A stretch of DNA of 34,323 bases, taken from positions 1 through 34,323 of the forward strand of contig JAICXO010000013.1 in the NCBI GenBank assembly GCA_025980335.1, read 5' to 3'. The position numbers were made by a program, and so were the translations under genes. Shown piece after piece: positions 27,220 through 34,323 of this stretch. How positions within the stretch are numbered: the first letter of the stretch is position 1; the number at the start of each line of letters is the position of its first letter. The notes under the pieces are model-generated. The model was not told the DNA's origin. It saw nothing but the letters and a program-made list of their open reading frames with translations, and did not search any database. The DNA comes from Sphingomonas sp. Lineage in GTDB: Bacteria > Pseudomonadota > Alphaproteobacteria > Sphingomonadales > Sphingomonadaceae.

Positions 27220-28302
27220 GTGTTCACGACCCGAAGCCACGCGCATCCGCTGCGCCGGGCACTCGCCCCCAATTGGAAGCGGTCGGGATGGACCGGCGCG
27301 GGCGCATTGGCGCTTCTGTGCAGCACCGTCGCCTGGGCCTCGTTTCCTCATCGCGCGGCGCTTCCCGGCGACCAGCAGCGGCAGTGGCAGGCGCTCGGGC
27401 TGGCCCCGCTTTCGAGCGGAGGCGCGACCGGGATCAGGATGGCATCGAGCGACGCCGCCGAGTCGATCGAGTTCGCGCCGAGGCGCGCGTTCGTTGCGCA
27501 AGCGCCTGTCGGGATGGCGCAACCGCCACGCAGCGCCGACGGGCCGCTGCGCATCCGCGGCGTCGCAGGCGACGGACTGTACTGGTCGCTGCGCGCGGCC
27601 GGCGCGAGCCCTGAGATCGCCGCGCAATATCTCGCCGCACTGGCGACCGAAATCGACGTCGGCGCGGTCGGACCATCGGACAGCTTCGACCTGGTGCTCG
27701 GGAGCAACCACCAGCTCCTCTACGCCGGTCTCGAGCGGGTCGGCCAATCGGCGCTGCAGCTGGTCAAATGGAGCGCGGATGGCCGAAGCGAGTGGGTCGA
27801 CGCCGCGAACAGTCAGCCGCAGGAGTCATCGGCCGGCGGCATGATGATGCCCGTCGACGGCCACATCACCTCCTATTTCGGCTATCGCTATCACCCGATC
27901 CTGCATTTCACCCGCTTTCACGCCGGGCTCGACATCGGCGCGAGCTGGGGCAGCCCCATCGTCGCCGCAGCCGACGGCCGCATCGTCGCCGCGGGCTGGG
28001 CGGGTGGCTACGGCCGCGAGGTCCAGATCGCGCACGGCGGCGGAGTCATCAGCCTCTACGGGCACATGAGCCAGATCGTCGCGCAAGCCGGCAGCTTCGT
28101 GCGGCAGGGGCAAGTGATCGGCTATGTCGGCTCGAGCGGGCTTTCGACCGGGCCGCACGTCCACTTCGAAGTGCGCGAGAACGGCACCCCGGTGAACCCG
28201 CTGGGCGTGCGCTTCACCAGCGCGCCGGTGGTCGACACCCGCCTCGCCGACGCAGTGAAGGCGCGGCTGAAGGTGCTTCTCGGCGTTGGAGCGCGGGGGT
28301 GA
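27220..28302 (+). CDS. M23-family peptidoglycan endopeptidase
   Basis: A 360-residue periplasmic metallopeptidase. The N-terminus has basic residues followed by a hydrophobic segment TGAGALALLCSTVAWASF (about 25-42), a signal peptide or anchor. Residues about 105-200 look like an OapA/LysM-like N-terminal regulatory region, and from about 212 comes the LytM/M23 domain: GMMMPVDGHITSYFGYRYHP, HAGLD with His234 and Asp238, YGHMSQI, and HVHFE with His313 and His315. All four zinc/catalytic residues are present, so an active cross-link hydrolase is expected. The start is GTG with GGGG three to seven bases upstream; a TAGGGCGCCCTTA symmetrical element (27183-27195) lies before it. The role is likely cell-wall remodelling; any link with secretion of the large surface protein is speculation. 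Confidence 0.9.
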   Translation: MFTTRSHAHPLRRALAPNWKRSGWTGAGALALLCSTVAWASFPHRAALPGDQQRQWQALGLAPLSSGGATGIRMASSDAAESIEFAPRRAFVAQAPVGMAQPPRSADGPLRIRGVAGDGLYWSLRAAGASPEIAAQYLAALATEIDVGAVGPSDSFDLVLGSNHQLLYAGLERVGQSALQLVKWSADGRSEWVDAANSQPQESSAGGMMMPVDGHITSYFGYRYHPILHFTRFHAGLDIGASWGSPIVAAADGRIVAAGWAGGYGREVQIAHGGGVISLYGHMSQIVAQAGSFVRQGQVIGYVGSSGLSTGPHVHFEVRENGTPVNPLGVRFTSAPVVDTRLADAVKARLKVLLGVGARG

Positions 28303-28440
28303 CGTCTGCGTGTTACGTGCCAAAAGCGGACGTTGCTGGTTATTTCGGCTTACGAACGCTCACAATTCTTTCGAGCAGGACGGTGCTGGTACCGTCGCCG
28401 AGGTATTGTTTTGGATGCTGATGGAGGCTGACACGGCCGA

Positions 28441-28755
28441 TTAGCCTACGATGAAGGTTCCTTCGGGTGCTTTGGACTTTATCTGATGTGCGGCCCTTCG
28501 CGCCTCCGCATCCAGCTGCTCACAAGTGTGCGCTACACATTTGATCGACGCTCCATCTTCCGAAGTAAGGACACGCCCATCCGGTTCTCGGCAGCTTTCG
28601 AAGCGGCTATTTTCGAAGTTGGTGAACCATGTGCAGGTGAGCGTTAGGCGTGGCCCGAAGGCCATTCGTTCGACCATTGATCCGCCAGGAGGAAGGGAGC
28701 CAATGTAGGGCTCTGGCGTCCCCAAGAGCAAAGCAAGAACGAACAACTGCCACAT
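28441..28755 (-). CDS. Small hypothetical secreted protein with four cysteines
   Basis: A 104-residue candidate gene. The N-terminus MWQLFVLALLLGTPEP looks like a short signal peptide, and the remainder is polar with four cysteines (TLTC, ESC, IKC, HTC) that could form two disulfides in the periplasm. No known family is recognised. The DNA around 28310-28800 has lower GC than neighbouring genes and the ATG lacks a clear Shine-Dalgarno, so it could be a young, transferred or non-functional gene. It lies downstream of the HerA-like gene on the same strand, after a structured spacer. Confidence 0.45.
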   Translation of the reverse strand: MWQLFVLALLLGTPEPYIGSLPPGGSMVERMAFGPRLTLTCTWFTNFENSRFESCREPDGRVLTSEDGASIKCVAHTCEQLDAEARRAAHQIKSKAPEGTFIVG

Positions 28756-28958
28756 GCTGTCAGACTACAGCCGCTGCGAATGTCCGCAACGGGTCGAAAG
28801 CGCGGTGCGACGAAAGGCGCCACGCGGAGTGAATCCGCGTGACGTCGGTCCTGTCGCTCCGCGCGCCTAAGGGCGCTTGAGCGCAGGCCGGCCGGGGTTC
28901 GCCGTCTCTTCGCGCTGCGCCGGCGACGCTTCGCGTCGGCGTCGCTACGCTCGGCGGC
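28756..28958. other. Structured spacer between HerA-like gene and small ORF
   Basis: The spacer holds a GAATGTCCGCAACGGGTCGA-type element at 28778-28802, a perfect 8-bp stem CACGCGGA / TCCGCGTG with loop GTGAA (28821-28841), and a CGACGC-TTC-GCGTCG hairpin at about 28927-28941 close to the HerA-like stop. The hairpins may end the HerA-like transcript, though no T-run follows on the minus strand. No gene is convincing. Confidence 0.5.
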
Positions 28959-30647
28959 TCAGCGGCCGTGCCCTCTCCAGCGCTTGAGCGTGCGGCTGAT
29001 GATTCCGGCCTCGTCGCCGGTCTCGCGCCACAGGCGGGCGAAGCTTGGGTCGGACGAGGCCGGCCGCTTCTCGGGCTCGAGATCGTCGAAGCGGACGCGG
29101 ATCGGGATCGCGACGCCCTCGCCGCAGACAATGCATTCGCGGTTGCGAAGCGCCGGGATGGCGTCGAGGAAGCCGCGCGCGCCCTCGGGCATGGCTGCCC
29201 GGACGCACGCCTGGTCGCGGTCGTTGTTGAGGCGCATCGAGACGATCGTGCCGCACTGCGACAGCACGCCTTCGGCGAGGTCCGACGGGCGCTGGGTGAT
29301 GAGGCCGAGGCTGACGCCGTACTTGCGGCCTTCCTTGGCAATGCGCTCGAGGATCTTGCGGACGGCTTGGCCGCCTTCCTGATGCTCGTCCTTGGGGACG
29401 TAGCGGTGCGCTTCTTCGCAGACGAGCAGCAGCGGCTTCTGAGCCTCGGTGCGCGACCAGATCGCATAGTCGAACACCATGCGCGCGAGCACCGAGACCA
29501 CGACCGACGTGATCTCCGACGGAACGCCGGAAACGTCGACGATCGAGATCGGACGGCCCTGGCTCGGCAGCCGGAACAGCTTGGCGATCAGGCCCGGCAT
29601 CGAGTCGGAAACCAGCATTCCGGAGAACATGAACGTGTAGCGGGGATCGGCGCGAAGCTCCTCGATCTTGGTTTTGAGCCGCTGGAAAGGGAGCGAATCG
29701 CCGGCGCGGTCGAGCTTGCCCATCTCGTTAACGATGATCCCGTGGAGGTCCGTCAGTAGATAGGGGATCGGGCTGTCGACGGTGACCTTGCCGTACTGGC
29801 TGAGGTCCTTGCCTTTGGTGCGCGCGGCAAGCAGGCACTTGGCGAGGATGTCGCCGTCGCGCTGCCGCTCGGGACCGTGGGTGGTCAGGAGGACCTCGCA
29901 ATGCTCCTCGAAGTTCATCAGCCAATAGGGGAGCTGGAGGTTGTCGACGTTGAAGATCTCGCCGCAGCTCTTGAACGCGGCGGAATATTCGCCGTGCGGG
30001 TCGATCATCAGGATGTGACCCTCGGGGCTGAGCTGCGAAATCCGGTGGAGGATCAGCGCGACCGAGGTCGACTTGCCGGTGCCCGTCGAGCCAAGCACCG
30101 CGAAATGCTTCGACAGCATCGGATCGACGTAAAGCGCGCCGCGGATGTCGTCGGTCGGATACACGGTGCCGATCTCGATGTTCGGCTCGTCGCTGGCCGC
30201 GAAAATCGCACGCAGGTCGTCGGTGGTGACCGGCAGAACGTCGGCGCCCGGAATCGGATAACGGGTGACGCCGCGGCGGAAGTTGCTGAGCGTCCCGGCC
30301 GAATCCTTGCTGCCTTCGCCGAGGAAGTCGACGTGCGCGACGAGCTCGCCGCCGTCCTCGCCGCGCAAGGTGCGGACGTTGGCGATCAGCCAGCAATTGC
30401 CGACGACCATCTTCACCTGGCTGCCAACCTGACCGGACATGGCGACCGACGGGTCCTTGTGCGTCTGGAGCGCCGTCAGCGCGGCGGCATCCATCCGGAT
30501 CTGCGATCCCGAACCGGCGATCTCCACCACCTGGCCGACTGCGGCGAGCTTCGCCGGCGCAGACCTAGCGGGTGCGGGAGCTGCTTCGTCCTCGCTGAAG
30601 CTGCTGACTTCGTTGAGGAATTCACGCAGGTTCGGCTGGTCGTCCAT
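28959..30647 (-). CDS. HerA-like ATPase (DUF87 family)
   Basis: A 562-residue FtsK/HerA-type hexameric ATPase candidate. Residues about 40-130 resemble the N-terminal HAS beta-barrel (VGQVVEIAGSGSQIRM, VGSQVKMVVGNCWLIANV). Walker A GSTGTGKST lies near residue 187, IDPHGEYSAAF follows, and Walker B LLLVCEEAHRYVP is near 407, with SLGLITQRPSDL as sensor region and SMRLNN.RDQACVR as a typical HerA ending. Archaeal and some bacterial HerA proteins pump DNA and pair with the NurA nuclease; no nurA neighbour is visible, so the role here is uncertain. ATG 30647 was preferred over GTG 30656 for its spacing from GGGAG. The first 40 residues are acidic and low in complexity. Confidence 0.88.
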   Translation of the reverse strand: MDDQPNLREFLNEVSSFSEDEAAPAPARSAPAKLAAVGQVVEIAGSGSQIRMDAAALTALQTHKDPSVAMSGQVGSQVKMVVGNCWLIANVRTLRGEDGGELVAHVDFLGEGSKDSAGTLSNFRRGVTRYPIPGADVLPVTTDDLRAIFAASDEPNIEIGTVYPTDDIRGALYVDPMLSKHFAVLGSTGTGKSTSVALILHRISQLSPEGHILMIDPHGEYSAAFKSCGEIFNVDNLQLPYWLMNFEEHCEVLLTTHGPERQRDGDILAKCLLAARTKGKDLSQYGKVTVDSPIPYLLTDLHGIIVNEMGKLDRAGDSLPFQRLKTKIEELRADPRYTFMFSGMLVSDSMPGLIAKLFRLPSQGRPISIVDVSGVPSEITSVVVSVLARMVFDYAIWSRTEAQKPLLLVCEEAHRYVPKDEHQEGGQAVRKILERIAKEGRKYGVSLGLITQRPSDLAEGVLSQCGTIVSMRLNNDRDQACVRAAMPEGARGFLDAIPALRNRECIVCGEGVAIPIRVRFDDLEPEKRPASSDPSFARLWRETGDEAGIISRTLKRWRGHGR

Positions 30648-30724
30648 TATTCTCACGCTCCCGGGACAAATGGCTTTGGGAGCGGGCTACGCCTGAGCGG
30701 TTAAAATTAACTTAGGCCAATCGC

Positions 30725-31513
30725 TTAGATTCGGCGGCGGAACGCGACCGCGGCGGCCCAGCCGAGGCTCAAGGACATGACCACGCAGGCGATCCCGTAG
30801 AGGAAGCGGTCGCGGCGCGATGCGAGCCACACGTCCCGCTCGAACCCCGATTTATCGATCTGGACGTCGCGCGTGGCGACGGCGACGACCTTGCCGCCGT
30901 GAGCGGAGTCGGGGTTCGGCTCGATCAGGAAGGTCTCGGCCGTGTAGGTGCCGACCGGGACCTGGCTCGGGATCGTCACGACCGCGCGGTAGAGAACCCC
31001 GTCGGTGATCTCGACCCCGTGCGGGTTCTCCGAATAGAGGCCGGCGCGCGAGCGCAGGTCGAGCAGCCCGGCCTCGAAATGGCGCTCCTTTTCGGGAAGC
31101 GAGCCGCCGCCGGGCGAAAGCTGGAGGTTGTGGATGCCGAGCTCGTAGATCGAGGCGGTGCGGTCGTCGACGAGCTCGCGGATCGGGCGCGATGAGGCGA
31201 CTGCATAATAGCTCGGCGCCGAGCGGAAGCGGCTCGAATCGGCGTTCATCCAGATGCCGGCGATCTTCTGTTTCTCGCGCACCAGGATCGGTTGGACGGG
31301 GCCGCGCAGGACGACGGCGATGTCGGCGGGACGATCGGGCGTGCGGCCGTTCGGATAGGCGATCGCGCCGAACAGCAGCAGCTGGGCCCCGGAAAAGCTG
31401 TAGCGGATCTCGACCTGCCGCGCCGAGATGTCGGGCACGAGAGTCGGCTTCGCCGCGCCCACGAGCAGCGGCGCGAGCAGCGCGAGGACGAGGGGGGGAA
31501 GGGCTTGCCTCAC
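30725..31513 (-). CDS. TIGR02186 / Alph_Pro_TM family membrane protein
   Basis: A 262-residue protein of the alphaproteobacterial family TIGR02186 (putative transmembrane protein Alph_Pro_TM). It has an N-terminal signal or anchor (RQALPPLVLALLAPLLVGAAK), a predicted periplasmic domain (PDISARQVEIRYSFSGAQLLLFGAI, VLRGP..PI.VREK, SYYAVASSRPI, quoted in parts), and a C-terminal transmembrane helix FLYGIACVVMSLSLGWAAAVAF ending in RRRI. Function is unknown, but members usually sit beside TauE/SafE permeases, as here. The GTG start overlaps the permease TGA stop (GTGA), so translation is coupled and the two products probably work together. Confidence 0.88.
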   Translation of the reverse strand: MRQALPPLVLALLAPLLVGAAKPTLVPDISARQVEIRYSFSGAQLLLFGAIAYPNGRTPDRPADIAVVLRGPVQPILVREKQKIAGIWMNADSSRFRSAPSYYAVASSRPIRELVDDRTASIYELGIHNLQLSPGGGSLPEKERHFEAGLLDLRSRAGLYSENPHGVEITDGVLYRAVVTIPSQVPVGTYTAETFLIEPNPDSAHGGKVVAVATRDVQIDKSGFERDVWLASRRDRFLYGIACVVMSLSLGWAAAVAFRRRI

Positions 31514-32424
31514 AGATATTCGATCGAGAAAATCTCGTCGGGCCGCCAGGCGAGGCCCAGCAGCATCCTTAAGCCCACGAGCAGGATCACGACCGCGAGC
31601 GCAAGGCGCAGCATGTCGGGCTTGATCCGGAGCGCGAGGAGCGCGCCATATTGCGCGCCGATCACGCCGCCGACGAGCAGCAGCCCGGCGAGCACGATGT
31701 CCACCGATCGCGTGGTCACCGAATGGACCATCGTCGTTGCCGCGCTGACCGCGAGGACCATCGCCAGGCTGGTCCCGATCACCACGCGCGCCGGCATTCC
31801 GAGCAGATAGATCATCGCGGGGACGATGATGAACCCGCCGCCGATGCCGAGAAGCACCGTCAGCACGCCGGCACCGAAGCCGATGGCGAGCGGCGCGACC
31901 GGCGAGATGTAGAGGCCCGACGAATAGAAGCGCCAGCGCAGCGGGAGCGAGGCGACCCAGCGGTTGTGCCGCGGAGTCTCCTTCTTGGCGTCGGCCTTGT
32001 TCAGGACGATGCCGAGCGCGACCAGTCCGTCCTTGAGCATGATCGTGCCGATCCACCCGAGGATCAGCACGTAGAGACAGCTGATGACGACGTCGATCTG
32101 GCCGCTCGCCTGGAGCATTCGGAACAGCGCCGCGCCGACCAGCGAGCCGAAGAAGCCGCCGACGGTCATCACGCCGGCCATTTTCAAATCCACCCCGCCG
32201 CGGCGCATGTGGACCATCGCGCCCGATACGCTCGCGCCGGTGATCTGGGTGGTCGCCGAGGCGACCGCGACCGTCGGCGGGATTCCGTAGAAGATCAGCA
32301 GGGGGGTTGTGAGAAACCCGCCGCCGATCCCGAACATGCCGGAAAGCACCCCGACCCCGAAGCCGAGCAGGATCATGAAGACGGCGTTCACCGACTGGCC
32401 TGCGATGGGGAGGTAGATGTGCAT
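31510..32424 (-). CDS. TauE/SafE-family (TSUP) permease
   Basis: A 304-residue multi-pass inner-membrane protein of the TSUP family, proposed to export sulfite, sulfonates or related organosulfur anions. Two inverted halves each show the signature Gly-rich loop: LSGMFGIGGGFLTTPLL near residue 30 and TVLLGIGGGFIIVPAMI near 195, with about eight hydrophobic segments and a cytoplasmic basic loop (KADAKKETPRHNRW) between the halves. ATG 32424 is chosen because it places the first helix at the N-terminus; sequence upstream belongs to the spacer and the epimerase gene. It is coupled to the Alph_Pro_TM gene by a GTGA overlap. Substrate cannot be read from sequence. Confidence 0.92.
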   Translation of the reverse strand: MHIYLPIAGQSVNAVFMILLGFGVGVLSGMFGIGGGFLTTPLLIFYGIPPTVAVASATTQITGASVSGAMVHMRRGGVDLKMAGVMTVGGFFGSLVGAALFRMLQASGQIDVVISCLYVLILGWIGTIMLKDGLVALGIVLNKADAKKETPRHNRWVASLPLRWRFYSSGLYISPVAPLAIGFGAGVLTVLLGIGGGFIIVPAMIYLLGMPARVVIGTSLAMVLAVSAATTMVHSVTTRSVDIVLAGLLLVGGVIGAQYGALLALRIKPDMLRLALAVVILLVGLRMLLGLAWRPDEIFSIEYL

Positions 32425-32482
32425 CGGCCCTGCCGAGACTAGCCGCAAACGGCGGTCGCGGCCAAGCCGTGGAGGCGCGGCT

Positions 32483-32896
32483 CTAGTGCGCCGGCGTTTC
32501 CATGATTTCGGTGAGCACGCCGCCCATGTCCTTGGGGTGCACGAAGAACACCGGCGTGCCGTGCGCGCCGATGCGCGGTTCGCCGAGCACGCGTACACCC
32601 CTGGCCTCGAGCTCGGCCTTGGCGGCGTGGATGTCGGGCACCTCGAAGCAGACATGGTGCTGTCCGCCGAGCGCGTTCTTGTCGAGGAACTTCGCGATGG
32701 GTGAATCTTCGCCCAACGGCTCGATCAGCTCGATCTGGCTGTTGGGCGTGTCGACGAAGCACACGCGGACGCCTTGCGCCGGAAGGTCGAACGGCGCGCC
32801 ATGCGGTTCCGCGCCGAACATCGTGCGGTAGAGCTCGAGGCTCTTCTCGATCGACGGCGTCGCCACGCCGACATGGTTGAGGCGGCCGAGTTTCAT
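32483..32896 (-). CDS. mce: Methylmalonyl-CoA epimerase
   Basis: A 137-residue VOC-fold metalloenzyme converting (2S)- to (2R)-methylmalonyl-CoA in propionyl-CoA breakdown. Seen: N-terminal RLNHVGVATPSIEKSLELYR with metal-ligand His8, SQIELIEPLGEDSPIAKFL, GGQHHVCFEV (His in the second metal-binding strand) and GTPVFFVHPKDMGGVLTEIME with the terminal Glu ligand. Length is usual for the family. GGAG lies ahead of the ATG. The pccB fragment at the window edge, on the same strand and about 1 kb upstream, encodes the preceding pathway step, so this is part of a propionate/methylmalonyl gene group interrupted by osmC, a zinc-ribbon gene and repeats. Confidence 0.94.
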   Translation of the reverse strand: MKLGRLNHVGVATPSIEKSLELYRTMFGAEPHGAPFDLPAQGVRVCFVDTPNSQIELIEPLGEDSPIAKFLDKNALGGQHHVCFEVPDIHAAKAELEARGVRVLGEPRIGAHGTPVFFVHPKDMGGVLTEIMETPAH

Positions 32897-32915
32897 TTTC
32901 GATTCTCCATCGTCG

Positions 32916-32951
32916 CGTCATTGCGAGCCGCGGAGCGGCGCGGCAATCCAG
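32916..32951. repeat. Short intergenic repeat (ATTGCGAG...CAATCCAG type)
   Basis: CGTCATTGCGAG, a GC-rich centre, and CGGCAATCCAG form a small imperfect palindrome of the same family as the element at 21377-21470. It lies just upstream of the epimerase start. Confidence 0.65.
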
Positions 32952-32960
32952 AAAAATCGG

Positions 32961-33047
32961 TTCACACGAAGACACGAAGAACACGAAGATCGCAAAGGCG
33001 CCGCGTACCTCTTCGTGTCCTTCGTGGTCTTCGTGCCTTCGTGTGAA
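32961..33047. repeat. Large inverted repeat of short CACGAAGA / CTTCGTG units
   Basis: The left arm (32961-32989) begins TTCACACGAAG and carries three ACGAAGA-type units; the right arm (33010-33047) carries four CTTCGTG-type units and ends CTTCGTGTGAA, the reverse complement of the left end. A 20-base spacer separates the arms. The RNA or single strand can fold into a long, slippable hairpin. It lies between osmC and mce. Confidence 0.85.
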
Positions 33048-33079
33048 AAATGGACCGCGGCGCTGCGCTTGCGGTCGGG

Positions 33080-33538
33080 TTAGTGCTCGACCGTCACCTC
33101 GGTGGTCACGGAATTGGCGATGAAGCAGGCCTCGTGCGCGCGGTGGTGGAGTTCGGCGATGGCGGCTTCGTCCGGCGGAATGCCGCCCCAGGTGACGCGC
33201 GGATGGAGCGTGACCCGGCTCATCCACATCTTCCCGTCGGCGCGCTTCTCGAGCACGCCTTCCGCCTCGTCGACATAGGAGTCGACCACGAACCCCGCGC
33301 GCCGCGCGAAGTCGACGAAGAACAGCATGTGGCACGACGAGAGCGAGGCGACGAACGCCTCCTCCGGATCGACTCCGGCCTGGTCCGACCAGGGCGCCGG
33401 AACCACGTGCGGGCTCGGGCTCGCCGGAACCACCGCGCCGCCGTCGAACGCCCACTCATGCGCGCGGCTGTACTGACCCTTGGCGAAGTCGGTGCTCGGG
33501 TCGCGGGTCCAGCGGACGGTGGCGGTGTAGGTGCTCAA
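33080..33538 (-). CDS. OsmC-family peroxiredoxin-like protein
   Basis: A 152-residue OsmC/Ohr-type protein. The two redox cysteines are in place: Cys69 in ASLSSCHMLFF and Cys138 in HEACFIANS, as in thiol-dependent reduction of organic hydroperoxides. The N-terminal YTATVRWTRD and AFDGG..VPASPSPHVVP segments fit the OsmC rather than the Ohr layout. The start is TTG, overlapping the TGA of the zinc-ribbon gene (TTGA), so the two are translationally coupled. Cytoplasmic oxidative-stress defence is expected; the exact peroxide substrate is unknown. Confidence 0.9.
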   Translation of the reverse strand: MSTYTATVRWTRDPSTDFAKGQYSRAHEWAFDGGAVVPASPSPHVVPAPWSDQAGVDPEEAFVASLSSCHMLFFVDFARRAGFVVDSYVDEAEGVLEKRADGKMWMSRVTLHPRVTWGGIPPDEAAIAELHHRAHEACFIANSVTTEVTVEH

Positions 33539-33852
33539 ACGATTTTTCTGAACAGTCCGATACCTGCGCCGACAGCAGCGCCAAGCACCGGCCCAACAAA
33601 CGGGATTGGAACCGCTACAATGGCTCCGACCGCTGCACAGGCGGCAACACTCTTGCCGACATCACTTTTCAGACCGGTCTTTGCGAGTTGAGCTGCTTCC
33701 TTCGCAACGATTTTGCCTTCGCTCAATACGTCTGTCGCGTAGTCTTTCGCTTCAGCGGCCGCTTCGTTCGAAGGGACGGGTGCGGCGGCGCCGCAGTTTC
33801 CACAGAACTTCGCTTTGAAGGCAATCCGTTCATTACAAGCGGCACAACGCAT
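33535..33852 (-). CDS. Zinc-ribbon protein with hydrophobic C-terminal segment
   Basis: A 105-residue protein. The N-terminus is a zinc ribbon with Cys3, Cys6, Cys17 and Cys20 (CAAC ... CGNC). A charged Ala/Glu/Lys middle (about 25-62) is followed by a hydrophobic, Gly-rich stretch (about 70-100, GAIVAVPIPFVGPVLGAAVGAGIGLF) that could be a membrane hairpin or glycine-zipper segment, ending FRKIV. No named family is recognised. GAGGGGGAA precedes the ATG. It begins 12 bases after the pccB stop and overlaps osmC, so the three form one operon. Confidence 0.8.
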   Translation of the reverse strand: MRCAACNERIAFKAKFCGNCGAAAPVPSNEAAAEAKDYATDVLSEGKIVAKEAAQLAKTGLKSDVGKSVAACAAVGAIVAVPIPFVGPVLGAAVGAGIGLFRKIV

Positions 33853-33864
33853 AACATTTCCCCC

Positions 33865-34323
33865 TCAGAGAGGGATGTTGTCGTGCTTCTTCCACGGGTT
33901 CTCAAGCTGTTTATTGCGCAGCTTGCGCAGTCCCATCGCGATGCGCCGGCGTGTTGAATGGGGCATGATCACCTCGTCGATGAAGCCCTTGCTTGCGGCG
34001 ACGAAGGGGTTGGCGAAGCGCTCTTCGTATTCGGCGGTGCGTTTGGCGATTTCGTCGGGGTTGCCGGCGTCCTTTCGGAAAATGATCTCGACCGCGCCTT
34101 TCGCGCCCATCACCGCGATCTCGGCGGACGGCCACGCGTAGTTAATGTCTCCCCGCAGGTGCTTGCTGCTCATCACGTCATACGCGCCGCCATAGGCCTT
34201 GCGGGTGATGACGGTGATCTTGGGCACGGTGGCCTCGGCATAGGCGAAAAGCAGCTTCGCGCCATGGCGGATCAGGCCGCCCTGCTCCTGTTTGGTGCCC
34301 GGCATGAAGCCCGGCACGTCGAC
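33865..34323 (-). CDS. pccB: Propionyl-CoA carboxylase beta subunit, C-terminal part (cut by window edge)
   Basis: The last 152 codons of a biotin-dependent carboxyltransferase. Seen: [28 protein letters not shown] (in parts), [41 protein letters not shown] and a C-terminal [27 protein letters not shown], which are typical of PccB. The subunit transfers carboxyl from biotin to propionyl-CoA to make (S)-methylmalonyl-CoA, the substrate of the epimerase encoded at 32483-32896. A related acyl-CoA carboxylase beta subunit cannot be excluded, but the IPL ending and the mce neighbour favour PccB. The N-terminal part lies beyond the window. Confidence 0.94.
   Translation of the reverse strand, partial: VDVPGFMPGTKQEQGGLIRHGAKLLFAYAEATVPKITVITRKAYGGAYDVMSSKHLRGDINYAWPSAEIAVMGAKGAVEIIFRKDAGNPDEIAKRTAEYEERFANPFVAASKGFIDEVIMPHSTRRRIAMGLRKLRNKQLENPWKKHDNIPL

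Overview
The window is high-GC, densely coded DNA that looks like a chromosome segment of an alphaproteobacterium, most likely a sphingomonad. That placement is inferred from the gene content: a SUV3-like helicase next to an S4-domain protein and FdxA, an Alph_Pro_TM protein beside a TauE/SafE permease, a CysN-CysC fusion, frequent GTG/TTG starts, and the 'ATTGCGAG...CAATCCA' intergenic repeat. No tRNA, rRNA, CRISPR array, transposase or integrase was seen.

Left end (1-2.2 kb, minus strand): the 5' part of thiC with a TPP riboswitch in its leader, a small 2OG-Fe(II) oxygenase-like protein, and an exported four-EF-hand protein. A 397-base divergent regulatory region follows.

Centre-left (2.6-18.8 kb, plus strand): a 9.8-kb gene for a giant autotransporter (3273 aa). 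It has about forty degenerate Ala/Asn/Thr/Gly-rich repeats, a C-terminal beta-barrel and an unusual polyproline tail, and is followed by a good intrinsic terminator. Next comes a set that looks built for sulfation: a TPR-sulfotransferase fusion, then cysD and a fused cysN-cysC, which together convert sulfate to the donor PAPS, then a GT2 glycosyltransferase. The reductive sulfate-assimilation genes (cysH/I/J) are absent here, so supply of PAPS to the sulfotransferase is a reasonable reading.

Centre-right (18.8-28.3 kb): two closely related glycosyltransferase-like paralogues lie about 6.4 kb apart on opposite strands. Between them are a MipA/OmpV-type outer-membrane protein, fdxA, an S4 RNA-binding protein, a SUV3-like helicase, a UDP-xylose synthase and a SAM methyltransferase. 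An M23 endopeptidase follows. UDP-xylose synthase, three glycosyltransferase-like genes, the sulfotransferase with PAPS supply and the giant adhesin suggest a surface-modification locus; this is inference from proximity and chemistry.

Right end (28.4-34.3 kb, minus strand): a small Cys-containing secreted candidate, a HerA-like ATPase, a coupled TauE/SafE permease plus Alph_Pro_TM pair, and a propionate-linked group (pccB 3' end, zinc-ribbon membrane protein, OsmC, methylmalonyl-CoA epimerase) with repeat elements in one spacer.

Most interesting candidate system: a giant autotransporter adjacent to a TPR-guided sulfotransferase and its own PAPS generator, which may produce a sulfated surface protein or glycan.
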